Shown piece after piece: positions 12,301 to 24,092 of a stretch of 64,000 nt of DNA (positions are counted from its first letter, which is position 1; every line of letters starts with the position of its first letter). The notes below the pieces were generated by a model. That model did no database searches. It saw only the letters and a list, made by a program, of their open reading frames with translations, and had not been told where the DNA came from. Origin of the DNA: Dasypus novemcinctus (Eukaryota; Chordata; Mammalia; Cingulata; Dasypodidae); the NCBI RefSeq assembly GCF_030445035.2, contig NC_080701.1, forward strand, positions 20,614,798-20,678,797, written 5' to 3'. A program made the translations under genes and the position numbers.

Positions 12301-12746
12301 TTTTGTTTTTTTTTTAAAGATTTATTTTATTTTATTTCTTTCTCTCCCCTTCCCGCCTCCCTCCCCCCCCCCCCCCCCCCCCCGCAGTTGTCTGTTCTCT
12401 GTCTATTTGCTTCATGTTCTTCTTTTTCTGCTTCTGTTGTTGTTAGCGGCATGGGAACCTGTGTCTCTTTTTGTTGCATCATCTTGCTGTCAGTTCTCCA
12501 TGTGTGCGGCGCCACTCCTGGCAGGCTGAACTTCCTTTCACGCCTGGCGGCTCTCCTTACAGGGTGCACTCCCTGCGCGTGGGGCTCCCCTACGCGGGGG
12601 ACACCCCTGCGTGGCAGGGCACTCCTTGTGCGCATCAGCACTGCACATGGGCCAGCTCCATACGGGTCAAGGAGGCCCGGGGTTTGAACCGCGGACCTCC
12701 CATGTGGTAGGCGGACGCCCTAACCACTGGGCCAAGTCCACTTCCC
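12301..12746 (-). mobile_element. DAS-type tRNA SINE, long form
   Basis: Complement copy with a long C-run at 12361-12383 (the G-run of the sense element), ending GGGCCAAGTCCACTTCCC. Flanked by the duplication AAACTATATCTT on both sides. Confidence 0.93.
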
Positions 12747-12759
12747 AAACTATATCTTA

Positions 12760-13094
12760 GTTCCATCCTTCTTCTTTCCTCCAATTTCAAGAGATGAATG
12801 GATTCCCTCCTCCATATCAAGTCTAACTTCTCCATCTCTGCCACTGCCAAAACCCCTGGCCCTGCTTTCTCTAGAAAGCTGCTCCTGCCACTGCTCCTCT
12901 GTCTTCAACCTCTCTACTGATTAAACTGTTTCATCAGCCTATTCCCCAACCCTGCCCTGCCAGTTGTCGCCCAATTGCTCTCTCCTTCAGAGCTCAACAT
13001 TTGTTTAGGGACATGTCAAACATAACAGAGCAGTGCAAAGAATCACGTAGCAAGGGTTTAATGATTGTCGACATTTTGGCATATTTGACTTAGA
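12760..13094. other. Unassigned intergenic sequence
   Basis: No gene or named repeat recognised. Confidence 0.4.
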
Positions 13095-13182
13095 CTTTTT
13101 TTTAAGGAGGTAGTGGGAATTGAACCCAGGACCTCGTACATGGGAAGCAGGTGCTCAACCACTGAGCTACAACTGCTCCCCA
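13095..13182 (-). mobile_element. Single tRNA-head SINE unit
   Basis: Complement of one head: TGGGAATTGAACCCAGGAC, GTACATGGGAAGCAGG, CTCAACCACTGAGCTACAAC. No long body. Confidence 0.83.
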
Positions 13183-14735
13183 AACTACTCTGTTTTGAAG
13201 GCCCACAGTACACCTAGACACAGGCTCCTCATTAAGGTTGAAGGATATAAAACCATATTCCAAATTCGGCTCTTGATCATGTTTGCCTTTTTTGTCCAAT
13301 TTCGAGTCCTGTCTACTTAGATTGCGGTGGGCTTTTACTTTTTAATGTGGCTGACGAAGGCTTGTCCCAGGTGCTAAGAGGTGCCAACTCAGCCATGTGG
13401 AAGGAGAAGGCAGGCGGGACACTGAGCCCTGCTGAGAGGTGGAGGGCGCAGGGTAAGCTCTCCTTGGGCAGGGACGCTTTAGCCAATTGAAAGGAAGTAG
13501 GATTTTTTCGGTGGAGAGAACAGCGTGGGACAGCAGGAGCCGAGATCCGGCGGCAGGAGGCCTTGGTGGGTTCAGAGAACTCTGGGTTCAGAGCTGCTGT
13601 GCGTAAAGAGGGGTGGAGATGGTCTTGAGAGCTGCAGGGTGGCGGGCTGCGTTAAAGATGGGCTGGGATTGCCTGGAAGGCCTTACGGAAGCAGAGCGCT
13701 CAGAGCCGAGCATCTGCCCCATGAGGACATCTGTGCCCCAGGGCAGAAGGGCACCTGAGCAGGCCTGCAGGGAGCTCGAGCCCCAGTCCCTATGGGCCCA
13801 GCCACCCCTGCTCCCGGCCAGGCCCCTCTCCGTGGGCCCACAGCACGCTCAGCGTCCGGGGAAAGGCTGGAGAGTCACGCAGCTGCGCGGTGACCAGGGG
13901 ACCGTTTGCAGAGATAAGAATGACCGCCACCCAGGAATGCGAATCTGCCCGAGGCACTGGCCAGCTCAGCTGACCGCGGTCTGTTTTGAGAACTCCAGCC
14001 CTCTGCAACCAGCGCGGGGCGGCAGGGGACCTCGGATCACCGTAGAAAGGACAAACAAGCTGAGATTCCCATTTCCAGTTTCCTGCTTTGACAGCGTCAG
14101 ATGGGCTCATCTCCCTGAAGGAGAACAAAAGGAGCAACCAAGGAGCCGAGGTCAGGATAGACATGCCCCAAGAGGGTCCCACCGGGTCTCCAGGCCCCTG
14201 GTGCCACGGTGGAAGCCGCAGGCGTCTGCATGGGATGGATGGGGTGGGCTCCAGTATCCCAAAGGATGCCCTCCCCTTTTGAAAACTGCCTGCAGACCTG
14301 GCAGATGGTAGGTGCGAAATCCAAAAAGCAGGTCCTCTTCTCCAGTGAGGACACCCCTGCCAGTCTCACTGAGCTCCGTGATGACTGAGAAATGGCATTT
14401 CCCCAAGCGAGAGGACCCCAGCTTTCTCCCTGAGCAGCTTTGAGGCAGGTCCCAGCTTCCGTTGCTTTGGTGCTGCTCTGCCCGTAATAAACTTGCTGGT
14501 GCAGTTCTGTTGTTTCCTTACGCAAAACGAAGGTGAAACTTCGGTGGCCGTGTCTATGTTAACAAAAAAATTGGAGTTTGTTGACACAGAAGAAGAAAGA
14601 TGGACAGAGAAATAACAGATGGTTAGGGGGTTCTTCTCCAGGGACCCGCAGGGTCACCAAGCACAGATTTTGTTGTCTTTGCTCCTCGGCTGCTAATGCT
14701 GAAATAGGATCTTCGAAGTTGACTGTCCTTGCGGG
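13183..14735. other. Non-repetitive intergenic sequence
   Basis: A 1.5-kb stretch with no recognised repeat. It includes a 232-codon forward frame at 13613-14311, with overlapping reverse frames, no similarity I recognise and no splice or promoter context. I do not call it a gene. Confidence 0.45.
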
Positions 14736-14834
14736 AATTTTCTAGACCAGACACAGCAAGCTGCAGCCCATGGGCCAATCAGGCCTACCACCTATTTTTG
14801 TACAGCCTGTGAGTTAAGAATCATTTTTGTTTGT

Positions 14835-15245
14835 TTGTCTTTAAGTTTTTTTATTTATTTCTCTCCCCTCCCCCGCCCATTGTCTGCTCCCTGCGTCCAT
14901 TCCCTGAGTGTTCTTCTGTGTCGGCTTGCATTCTTGTCAGCGGCACTGGGAATCTGTGTCTCTTTTTGTTGCATCATCTCGTTGCATCAGCTCTCCCTGT
15001 GTGTGGCGCCACTCCTGGGCAGGCTGTGTCTTTTTTCGCATGGGTGGCTCTCCTTGTGGGGGCGCACTCCTTGCTCGTGGGGCTCCCCTATGCAGGGGAC
15101 ACCCCTGCGTGGCATGGCACTCTTCGTTCGCATCAGCGCTGTGCGTGGGCCAGCTCATCACACAGATCAGGAGGCCCTGGGTTTGAACCCTGGACCTCCT
15201 ATGTGGTAGGCAGACGCCCTATCAGTTGAGCCCAATCTTCTTCCC
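14835..15245 (-). mobile_element. DAS-type tRNA SINE, long form
   Basis: Complement copy. Ends with the antisense head GGTAGGCAGACGCCCTATCAG and TGAGCCCAATCTTCTTCCC. Confidence 0.9.
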
Positions 15246-15267
15246 TTTTTTTTTTTAAAGGTAAATT

Positions 15268-15451
15268 TTTTTAAAGATTTATTTTTTATTTATTTCTCTC
15301 CCCCACCTCACCGGTTGTCTGCTCTCTGTGTCCATTCGCTGTGTGTTCTTCTGTGTCTGCTCGTATTCTCATTAGGCAGCTCCAGTGACCGATCCTGGGA
15401 TCTTCCGGAGTGGGAGAGAGACAATTACTGTCTTGCACCACCTCAGTTCCC
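15268..15451 (-). mobile_element. DAS-type SINE, truncated two-head form
   Basis: Complement tail TTTAAAGATTTATTTTTTAT, then TGTCTGCTCTCTGTGTCC and a diverged inner head (ACCGATCCTGGGATCTTCCGG). The 5' part is missing. Confidence 0.8.
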
Positions 15452-15645
15452 AAGAACTGTTTTTAAAGACCAATCAAAAGAAGAAGAGTATTTCGTGAAA
15501 TGAGAAATTTCTATGAAATTCAAATTTCAGTGTCCATAAATAAAGTTTTATTGGAACACAGCCATACACTTAGAGCTGCTTTCACATTACAACAGTGGAG
15601 GCAAAGGTGGAGCTTGCAGCCAAATAGCCTTAAGGAGACTGATCT

Positions 15646-17665
15646 GAGCCCACTAACCTACTAATTTAATCAAGACTGTTGACAGAACCTTAACCCTTTG
15701 ACAGCTACACTGGTAGCTCATTGCAAGCCAGCTAGGGTAACTGTTTGGGGTTGACTGGCCCTGCCAGGAAATCTACATCAATTGGGGGCCATGGCGGGGG
15801 AGGTCTCTGGGTTCTCATGTAATGACTCAAGTTGGCCCACGTTCTTTAGGGTCATTGCAACCAGGGCCTCCAGGAGGCCCACGAGGTCTGCAGGGCCAGT
15901 CTTGAGTCTTTGACGCAGCCAGCAAAGACGCACATCTGTCCTTTGCCGTTAGGAGCAGATCAGAATGAGTCTGTGCTTAGGAACATAGTAAGTCAAATGG
16001 ACAGCTGCTGTTTCTTGGCTTTCTTCCAAACCTCCCTTCCTGCCTGCACCCCTTTCCCACCATTTTCCCCGGTGTCCTAAGGGATATGAAAAAAAGAGGG
16101 CAAGAAACAGAAACTTCCCTCCCGATGGCCCCCCTGGCTGCCCCTACCACTTCCCAAATTTCAGACAAGTGTGTCCCACCCCTCCCTCGCCACGGGAGCT
16201 CTTCTCCAGGGAGCAGTTCCTCTTCTCTCTTTTCTCAACTCCCCCTGGGGGTGGAGACCTGATGGCAGGAGGAGAGTGGAGAGCGTGTGCTGGGGCAGGG
16301 TCTCCTCCTAGAGCCCCGAGGGTGGCCTGTGCAAAAGCTGCGGAGATGAAGCAGGAAGGGGCAGCCTCCTTCAGTGCCGGCAACGTCTCAGGCGTGTTTG
16401 GGGAGCCTTCTCCAGGCCTCTTTAGCTAACCTGCCCAATCGGTGCGTGTGTGGGGTTGACATAGCCCAGGGACCTCATAGGAAACCGGGAGCGGTGTAAG
16501 ACACAGGCGGGAGAAGAGCTGGGATGAGGGGCCCACTCAGCTCCCATACTGCCCTGCGTCATGGCAGCAGCTGTATCCGCCCCAGGCCCTGCGTGGCCAA
16601 TGATGGGTCCTTTCAGGCTCATTTCCTTCTTGGGGTTCTTGGCTTGGTTTGCCTTACCTTGCTTCCCACTCACATGGGGCGGACCGCACAGCTGCCCCCT
16701 AAGTTGAGAGCGGTTCCAAGGACGCGATGCCATTTGTCAAGGTCGCCATGCCATTTGTCAAGGTCGCCGTGTCTGCTGTAGGGGAGACTAGCAGCCCAGA
16801 GGTCAGGAAGTCGTTCCAGGGTGGTATGATGGGAATGGGGAATTCCTGGCAGAGAAGAGGGAGCATACTCTGACACCGTTCATGACATAACCAAGGACAT
16901 ATGATGGGGCTCACGGAAGAGTGGACCTCCCCACTCCACAGCCAGGTGGTTGCCTTTTTAGCCACTGCTAGGGTCCGGGCTCCTCCCTAGAAGCTACAGG
17001 ACTGCAGTCTATCCAGTGTACTCTGCGACCAGCGCTTCCACGCCTCCGTGTAAAAATGCTCCCGCTCCACAAATGCCTTCAACCTGGAGACCGAAAGGCC
17101 ACGGGCACCTGCCTTTCATGCCAGCCACTCTTCCCCCTTCTCCTGGCCCCTCCACCCCTTAAATGAGCCAGTTCAGACCAGAAGAGGAAAATACCAGCAG
17201 GGTGGGGGGGCCTGGCCGCAGCACTGGCTCCAAAGCAGAGGCTTGGCTGGGGGACAGAGAGCCATCCTGATGGCGTCACTACTCAAGAGGCAGGCGGCCG
17301 GCTCTTCCTGCCCAGCTCTGGGTGATGGGCTCAGCAGCTGGTGCTAGAAGGAGACCAAGCCCCCTGAGCTTTCGTGCTGGGATCTTGGGTTGTTGGTGCC
17401 CCCTGGAGACAAGAAGCCTGGTGGGACCAGGAGGGAGAAGAGTGGGCCAAGTACACTTATCTCAGTCTGCTCTATTGGGAATACCTGCCTGCTCCTTGTG
17501 AGGTATGCAGGAAGAGAGAAAACACAATAACTAACTGTAGGCTAGTGGCAGTTAATTAAACATACATCTGAAAAGCAGGAACATTCACCGGCTCTCAGGT
17601 TAATGAAGACAAAAAAATCTGATGCAGTTCAGTTATGGTATATGCAGGAGCTAATCTGGAAAGAC
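15646..17665. other. Non-repetitive intergenic sequence
   Basis: Two kilobases with no gene or SINE. It contains a perfect 21-base tandem duplication (see 16727-16768). Nothing else specific seen. Confidence 0.45.
16727..16768. repeat. Two perfect tandem copies of a 21-base unit
   Basis: Unit beginning ATGCCATTTGTCAAGGTCGC at 16727-16747 is repeated exactly at 16748-16768. A small local duplication. Confidence 0.95.
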
Positions 17666-17669
17666 TTTT

Positions 17670-17867
17670 TTTTTCTTTTTTAGGAGGTACCTGGGATTGA
17701 ACCCTCATGCATGGGAAGCAGGTGCTCAGCCACTGAGCTACATATGCTCCCCCGTGAGAGTTGGTATTTTCATTTGTTTGTTTTACTTTTAGGAGGTACC
17801 GGGGATCAAACCCAGGACCTCGTACATGGGAAGCAGACGCTCAACCACTTGAGCTATATCTGCTCCT
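17670..17867 (-). mobile_element. Dimeric tRNA SINE (two heads)
   Basis: Two antisense heads, 17680-17753 and 17795-17867, joined by GAGAGTTGGTATTTTCATTTG. Duplication GGAAAGACTTTTT before and CAGAAAGACTTTTT after show that both heads entered as one unit. Confidence 0.87.
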
Positions 17868-18136
17868 TTCAGAAAGACTTTTTGGAGGAGAGTTTGGATT
17901 TTGAACTGTCCCCTGGTGGATGAGAGGGTAAAGATATATATATATGGGAAGTTTATGAATAGAGGTACAGGTTACAGCCCTGCAGGGAGATTGGATGTTA
18001 ATTGGAGAAGGAAAAATACAAGTGAAAAGTGTGCAAACTAAGGTCGTCTCTACCCTTTTGCAATAAGAAATGCCAATCTGAGATGATGAAAGACTGATCA
18101 TAATTAAGCAGGATGTTGACATAATAGAATGTTCTG
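17868..18136. other. Unassigned intergenic sequence
   Basis: Short unrecognised stretch containing an AT dinucleotide run near 17935-17945. Confidence 0.35.
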
Positions 18137-18472
18137 GGGGAAGTTGATGTGGCTCAAGTGATTGAGCTCCTGCCTACCACATGGGAGGTCCTGGGTTCGG
18201 TTCCCAATGCCTGCTGGAGAAAACAAGCAAGACAGTAAGTTGGCATGATGGGCAGGCATGGTGAGCTGATGTAACAAGATGGTGCAATGAGGAAACACAA
18301 AGAGGAAAGACAATGAGAGACACAACAAAGCAGGGAGCTGTGGTGGTTCAAGCGATTGAGCACCTCTCTCCCACATGGGAGGTCCCAGGTTCAGTTCCTA
18401 AAGAAAAGACGAGCAGACACAGAGAGCACACAGCAAATGGACACAGAGAGCAGATAGCAAGCACAAAAAAAA
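18137..18472 (+). mobile_element. DAS-type SINE, two-head form
   Basis: Head GGGGAAGTTGATGTGGCTCAA, box B GGTTCGGTTCCC, second head near 18340-18400. Flanked by AGAATGTTCTG on both sides. Confidence 0.92.
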
Positions 18473-18820
18473 AAGAATGTTCTGGTTAAGCAATACCCCG
18501 TATTGTTATGTGTTTAAAAACTCTTTCCTACTCCAATAAGTACAAGATCCTGGTTATCCTGGGAGGATTTCATATTTATTCCAAGATGAACTCTAGACTT
18601 CCTGGGAGATATTTTGTGAAAATAATTCCTCAGAAGAGCAGAGATTCCTATAACATGGAGGACTGGGCTAATGAAAACAGGTCCCTTGACCCGACAAGCA
18701 TATAACTTATAATACACACATATACAAACTTCAATATATATAACCAAGTTCAAAAGAAAGAAAGGGAGCTGTTTGACTTTCCACTCGGTCGTCCCGCGTC
18801 TGGGTTCATCCAATACCAGC
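18473..18820. other. Unassigned intergenic sequence
   Basis: AT-rich with no repeat or gene recognised. Confidence 0.35.
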
Positions 18821-19085
18821 CGCCTCTGCCAAGTCGCCCAAGTTCAACCCCAGTGAGATCAAGGTCAGGTACCCAAGGTGAGCCAGTCGGAAAGTCAGTG
18901 CCATACCTGCTTTGGCCCCTAGAGCTGTCCCCTGTGTCTTGCCAAGGAAACTGGTGTCTGGAAGAGTCTGAGGATTATGGTGAAACTGACCACTCAGAAG
19001 AGACTGGCTGAGAACAGACTGAGGTGGTACCTTCTGCCCGCGCCCTGATCATTAGAACCCTCAAGGAGCTTCCTGAGGCCTGTGG
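18821..19085 (+). pseudogene. RPL12: RPL12 processed pseudogene, 5' two thirds, decayed
   Basis: Intronless matches to ribosomal protein L12 in the right order but several frames: KFNPSEIKV, then ALAPK-like, then TGVWKSLRIMVKLT, then VVPSARALIIRTLKE. Compared with the remembered mRNA there are internal deletions (the segment after PKIG is missing), a short insertion near 19010-19025 and in-frame stops. Similarity fades after about 19085, so the 3' third is missing or unrecognisable. Not functional. Confidence 0.78.
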
Positions 19086-20224
19086 GACGTCCGTGGGGCC
19101 ACGGGAGCTTGTCTTGGGATTCCAGAAGCTTCTGCTGGGCTGTCCTCCAAGCCCCTTCCAGCTCCAGCCCTTGGCAGCAGGCGGTGCTGGTGGCGGGCGG
19201 CGTCCGCGGAGAGTGCTGCTCTGCCTGCAGATGGGAACGCTGCTGGGAGGGGCAGTGCCGGCCATCTCCAGGCCCTGCTGACCATCAAGCACGGTCCACC
19301 CTGAAGGTCCAGCCTGCCTTAGCCCTGAGCAACAGAAGTGTCTTCTGATGGCCCCATGATGTGAGAATACTAGACCAATAAATTAGCATAAAAATTCATC
19401 CAAGCCATGTTAAACCTCAATGAATTTGCAGAAGGAAACAAAAACAAAAAAGGTTCTACAAGGTCATTTCTACAAACCAGTGTACATTCTCATTGAAAAC
19501 AAAACAATCCTAGCTGAAGATGAGGGTAAAATAAAAAGTTACAAACCACAAGAAAAAATGAGCCACCTGAAGGAGGCTAAGCAGACACAGGTGATAGAAG
19601 AACTAGCATCCCATGAAGCAGAAATAGTAGAATAAGCTGAAAGATTTTAGAAAAGGGCAGACAGATTTGAAAAAGAACCAACCAGAACACCTAGAAATTA
19701 ACAATGATCATTGAAATTCCCCCTTTCAACTTTGCATGTGATTTGTTCCAGGTAATTCCAATTCCAATACTGCCTCTTACCCTAAATTTGAAACAGAGTC
19801 TACATCTCTACTTTTAAAATGATAATCCACAGGAAGCAAGAGTGCAAATGGTATATTCTGGTTCAGGTCTAGCACACAGCTACTAATCAGACACAAGGAG
19901 GTGCTAGTCTATCTTCAAATTATCAGTGGCACCTGGAGAAAGAAGTGGAACATTTGACTTCCCCATGAGACACCCCCAAGAAACCAGCAGCATGCCAGGT
20001 ATTCCTTCCTAGCATCATGTGTTCCTCTCACTGAAGTTCCAGCCACTCAAGAAGGAGCTCAAAGAGATGGGCATTGTCTCCAGGAAATAGAGCTTACTTG
20101 TGTCCCCTCTGGCCTTCCAGTACCACCATGTCCATCTATGCTTCAGCAATCAGATGAGGGGAAGCCTCCTGAGGTTGCACTATTCTCAGGGAAAGGCTGG
20201 CCAGCTTTGACCCCCCTTATCATG
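19086..20224. other. Unassigned intergenic sequence
   Basis: GC-rich to about 19280, then A-rich. A lysine-rich 71-codon frame at 19420-19635 resembles old retroelement sequence but I cannot name it. No gene recognised. Confidence 0.4.
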
Positions 20225-20840
20225 GTCTCCTACAGTATTTGTTTTATCTTAATATCAGATAGAGTAACTCCTCTCACTATTCTCTTTTTTCAATATTGTT
20301 TTAGTTATTCTAGGGCCTGTGCCTTTCCATATAAGTTTTAAAATAAGCTTGCCTGTGTATATAAATAACCTTGTTGGGATTTTAATAGAAATTACATTAA
20401 ACCTATACAACACTTTGGGGAGAATTGACATCTCTTCTACGTTGAGTCTTCCCATCCATGAACATGGTATGTCTCTATTTATTTAGGTCTTTTTTGAGTT
20501 CTTCCAGCATTTTGTAGTTTTCATCACACAGATTCTGTATAGGTTTTGTTAAGTTTATACTTAAGAATTTCATTTTCTTTGGAGTTATTATCAGTAGTAT
20601 AGTGCTTTAAATTTCAGTTTCCCACTGTTAATCATTAGACTATAAAATGTACCCTATGTGCTTGCTGAACTCACTTACTTGTCCTAGAATTTTGTTGGTA
20701 GATTCCATGAGATTTTCTACATAGACAATCATGTTATCTGTGAAGAGAAGTAGTTATATTTCTTTCTTTCCAATCCATATTTTTCTTGTCTTATTGCAGT
20801 GTCTAGAATTTCCAGTACTATGCCAAATAAGAGTGGTGAA

Positions 20841-21221
20841 AGGGAAGTAGATGTGGCTCAGGCAACTGAGTTCCTGCCTACCACATGGGAGGTCTGGATT
20901 CAGTTCCCAGTGCCTCCTGGAGAAGATGCACAAGATGGCAAGCTGATGCAATGGGCTGGCACAGCAAGCTGACACAATAAGATGATGCAGTGAGAGGAAG
21001 CAACCAAGAGACAGCGAGGAAACACAATGAGAGATACAACAAAGCAGGGAGCAGAGGTGACTCAGGTGATTAGCACCTCCCTCCCATACAGGAGTTCCCT
21101 GGGTTTGGTTCCAGGTGCCTCCTAGGAAGAAAAGACCAGCACACCACAAACAGACATGGCAAACGCAAACGATGAAGGGGTGGGGAGAAATAAATAAATA
21201 AAATAAATCCTGGAAAAAAAA
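20841..21221 (+). mobile_element. DAS-type SINE, two-head form
   Basis: Head AGGGAAGTAGATGTGGCTCAG. A second head is near 21055-21125 and the tail is AAATAAATAAATAAAATAAA. Duplication AAGAGTGGTGA versus AAGAGTGTGAGA. Inserted in the L1. Confidence 0.9.
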
Positions 21222-21289
21222 GCAAGAGTGTGAGAGCTGCCATCCTTGCCTTGTTCCCAGTCTTAGGGGAAAAGCATTCAATCTTTCAC

Positions 21290-21694
21290 TATTTATTTTT
21301 ATTTATTTCTCTTCCCTTCCCCCCTCCCCCCTCATTGTCTGCTTTCTTGTGTCCATTCGCTGTGCGTTCTTCTGTGTCTGCTTGTATTCTTGGCAGCACG
21401 GGAATCTGTGTCTCTTTTTTGTTGCACCATCTTGCTGCATCAGCTCTCCATGTGTGTGGCGTCACTCCTGGGCAGGCTGTGCTTTTTGTGCAGGGTGGCT
21501 CTCCTTGCAGGGCTCACTCCTTACACATGGGGCTCCCCTATACAGGGACACCCCTGCGTGGCATGGCACTCCTTGTGCACAGCAGCACTGCAGTGGGCCA
21601 GCTCACCTCATGGGCCAGGAGGCCCTGGGTTCGAACTCTGGATCTCCTATATGGTAGGCAGACACTCTATCAGTTGAGCTACATCTGCTTCCCC
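21290..21694 (-). mobile_element. DAS-type tRNA SINE, long form
   Basis: Complement copy ending GAGCTACATCTGCTTCCCC. Flanked by CAATCTTTCACTATT and CAGTCTTTCATTATT. Confidence 0.92.
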
Positions 21695-22050
21695 AGTCTT
21701 TCATTATTAAGTATGATGATAGCTACAGGTTTTTTGAATTGAGATCATTTTCCTCTATTCTAAACTTGATAAGCATTTTTATCATAAATGGATATTACAT
21801 TTTGTCAAATGACTTCTCTACATCAAATTATATGATCATATCATTTTCTTCTTTAACCTGTTGATATATTACATTGATTGCACACTGTACTAAATCCCAC
21901 TTGGTCATGATGTATAATTATTTGATACTTATATTACATTTATAATTCTTTTATGTTGCTAATTCAATCTGCTAATATTTATTGGGGATTTCTGTGTCTA
22001 AGTTCATAAGAAATATTTATCTATAGTTTTCTTTTTTGTGTATCTTTGGG

Positions 22051-22453
22051 TTTTTTTTAAAGTTTTTTTTTTAAGATTTTTTTTTTAAATTTATTTATTT
22101 AATCCCCCTCCCCCCCGGTTGTCTGTTCTCTGTTGTCTGTTTGCTGCATCTTGTTTCTTTGTCCGCTTCTGTTATTCGTTTCTGTTGTCCTCAGCAGCAC
22201 GGTAAGTGTGGGCGGCGCCATTCCTGGGCAGGCTGCACTTTCTTTTGCGCTGGGCGGCTATCCTTACGGGGCGCACTCCTTGCGCGTGGGGCTCCCCTAC
22301 GCGGGGGACACCCCTGCGTGGCAGGGCACTCCTTGCGCGCATCAGCACTGCACATGGGCCAGCTCCACTCGGGTCAGGGAGGCCTGGGGTTTGAACCGCG
22401 GACCTCCCATGTGGTAGACGGACGCCCTAACCACTGGGCCAAGTCCGTTTCCC
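22051..22453 (-). mobile_element. DAS-type tRNA SINE, long form (AACGGACTT subfamily)
   Basis: Complement copy ending GGGCCAAGTCCGTTTCCC. It is the first of two SINEs in tandem. The L1 flank TTTTTGTGTATCTTTGGG lies on its left. Confidence 0.9.
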
Positions 22454-22455
22454 TA

Positions 22456-22865
22456 AAGATTTTTTTAAAATTTCTCTCCCCTTCCCCCACCCCCACCCCC
22501 CAGTTGTCTGCTCTCTGTGTCCATTCGCTGCGTATTCTTCTGTGACTGCTTCTATCCTTATCAGCGGCACCGGGAATCTGTGTTTCTTTTTGTTGTGTCA
22601 TCTTGTTGTGTCAGCTCTCCATGTGGGCGGAGCCACTCCTGGGCAGGCTGCACTGTTTTCGTATTGGGCAGCTCCCCTTACGGGGCACACTCCTTGCGCA
22701 TGGGGCTCCCTGACATGGGGACACCCCTGCGAGGCAGGGCTCTCCTTGCGCGCATCAGCACTGCACATGGGCCAGCTCCACACGGGTCAAGGAGGCTGGA
22801 GGTTTGAACCACGGACCTCCCATGTGGTAGGCGGACGCCCTATCCATTGGGCCAAGTCCACTTCC
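22456..22865 (-). mobile_element. DAS-type tRNA SINE, long form
   Basis: Complement copy directly after the previous one, ending CCAAGTCCACTTCC. L1 resumes with TTGTATATCTTTGAC, which repeats the flank to the left of the pair. Confidence 0.9.
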
Positions 22866-23089
22866 TTGTATATCTTTGACTGGTTTTGCTATCAGGATAC
22901 TACTGGCCCCATAAAATGAGTTGGAAAGTATTCCCTCCTTCTGTAAAATTGTTGTTCATACTCCGTTAAATGTTTGATAGAATTTTCCAGTGAAACCATC
23001 TGGCCAGGAGATTTCTTCTTTTGCAGAGTATTTTATCTTCATCTCCACCTCTTGTCCACTGGGATCACCAAAGCTTTGGCCAAGTTATA

Positions 23090-23235
23090 GAATCTAGAAT
23101 GGTAACAGACCTTGGAAATAATCAAGTCCCACATGCCTCACCACACAGAGGAAGAAACTGAGGTGCGGGTGGGGTATGTGAATTTCCCAAGGTCCCAGCA
23201 GTTAGCAGCAGAGACAGGAAGAGCCTGTGGTTCAG
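23090..23235 (+). mobile_element. MIR-family fragment
   Basis: GGAAGAAACTGAGGTGCGGG then TTTCCCAAGGTCCCAGCAG is the MIR right-side core. Diverged. Confidence 0.5.
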
Positions 23236-23800
23236 GGTGACCGCTCCAAGTCCAGCTCTCTTTGCTGCTGAAGTAAATGTTAGTGGCTTAAGAGGTGGAG
23301 ACTTTCACCTTTTCGGACACTCTCAGGACACTGCATTCACTGCCCGCTGGCCATCTCAGAGGAGGAGATGAAATGCGTCCCTGTACACAAGCCCAAGAAG
23401 AAGATTCCTCCAAATCCCCAAGGTAGAGCCAGAAAGGAAGAGAGCCAGAGCAGAGCTAGCATTGCATGGGGACAGAAGAGGACCCAGGGCTGAGGGTACA
23501 GAGGCAACCAAAACTCTGACCTGGCTTGCCTCCCAAGGAAGAGGCTATCACAGGTTCATCAGCCTGGGAACCAGCTTCCTCTGTTGGTATGATGAGCTCA
23601 TGGATGAGAGACTGGGCCGAAGGGAACAGAGAAGGTTCCAACAAGGTCAGCAGAGAGGGTAGGTCTTCCGTTCACACACTCTCCATTTGCCTTACGGGGC
23701 CACCCAGAGGCCACTTTTCAAACTGCAGGGAAAAGGCAGAAAGGGAGCGGATGGATCACACCTCCACACTGGGAGCCAGCCTTACCCACAGTTGGATCCC
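23236..23800. other. Unassigned intergenic sequence
   Basis: No gene or repeat recognised. Confidence 0.4.
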
Positions 23801-23814
23801 TGTCACTGCTTACA

Positions 23815-24020
23815 GTGTGGTCCACAGAACATCCGTCACGGAAATGTTATTTATTTGCACTGTCCAGTGAGGTAGCTACTGGTCACATGAGCCTACTGTG
23901 CACTGGAAATGTGGCTAGTGCAACTAAAGAACTGAATATTTTATTTTGTTTTATTTTAAATAATTCAAACGTAAATAGGCATATCTGGCTAGTGGCTACT
24001 GCATTGAACTATACCCTCAG
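23815..24020 (+). mobile_element. MER5A-like hAT-Charlie element
   Basis: CACTGTCCAGTGAGGTAGCTAC, GAAATGTGGCTAGTGCAACT and CTGGCTAGTGGCTACTGCA follow MER5A order with an A/T-rich centre. Non-autonomous DNA transposon fossil. Confidence 0.75.
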
Positions 24021-24092
24021 AAACAAACTTAGAAAGCACATGAAATTCAGAATCAAAATCTGTAGCAAAGGAAAGAACCACTAAGATACTAT

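Larger units (their letters stand above)
14740..15645 (+). mobile_element. Ancient hAT-like DNA transposon, split by two SINEs
   Basis: Left part 14740-14834 (GCAAGCTGCAGCCCATGGGC, CCTATTTTTGTACAGCCTG) and right part 15452-15645 (GTGTCCATAAATAAAG, TTTTATTGGAACACAGCCA) are consecutive parts of a common old mammalian repeat. The SINEs at 14835-15245 and 15268-15451 lie between them. Class assignment to hAT is from memory. Confidence 0.5.
20225..23045 (-). mobile_element. L1 ORF2 remnant, antisense, carrying four SINEs
   Basis: The minus strand holds L1 ORF2 pieces in order. The reverse frame at 20255-20455 contains MSILPKVLYRFNVISIKIP and WKGTGPRITKTILKKEN, typical of the C-terminal part of ORF2. 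Further 5' pieces lie at 20690-20840, 21700-22050 and 22866-23045. SINEs sit at 20841, 21290, 22051 and 22456. Multiple stops; inactive. Confidence 0.85.

Noticed and set aside
13613-14311. 232-codon forward open frame
   Set aside because: No similarity to a known protein, overlapping open frames on the other strand, no promoter or splice context; GC-rich sequence makes a chance frame of this size plausible.
19420-19635. 71-codon lysine/glutamate-rich frame as a possible gene
   Set aside because: No recognised similarity, no neighbouring exon structure; the A-rich composition alone explains the peptide.
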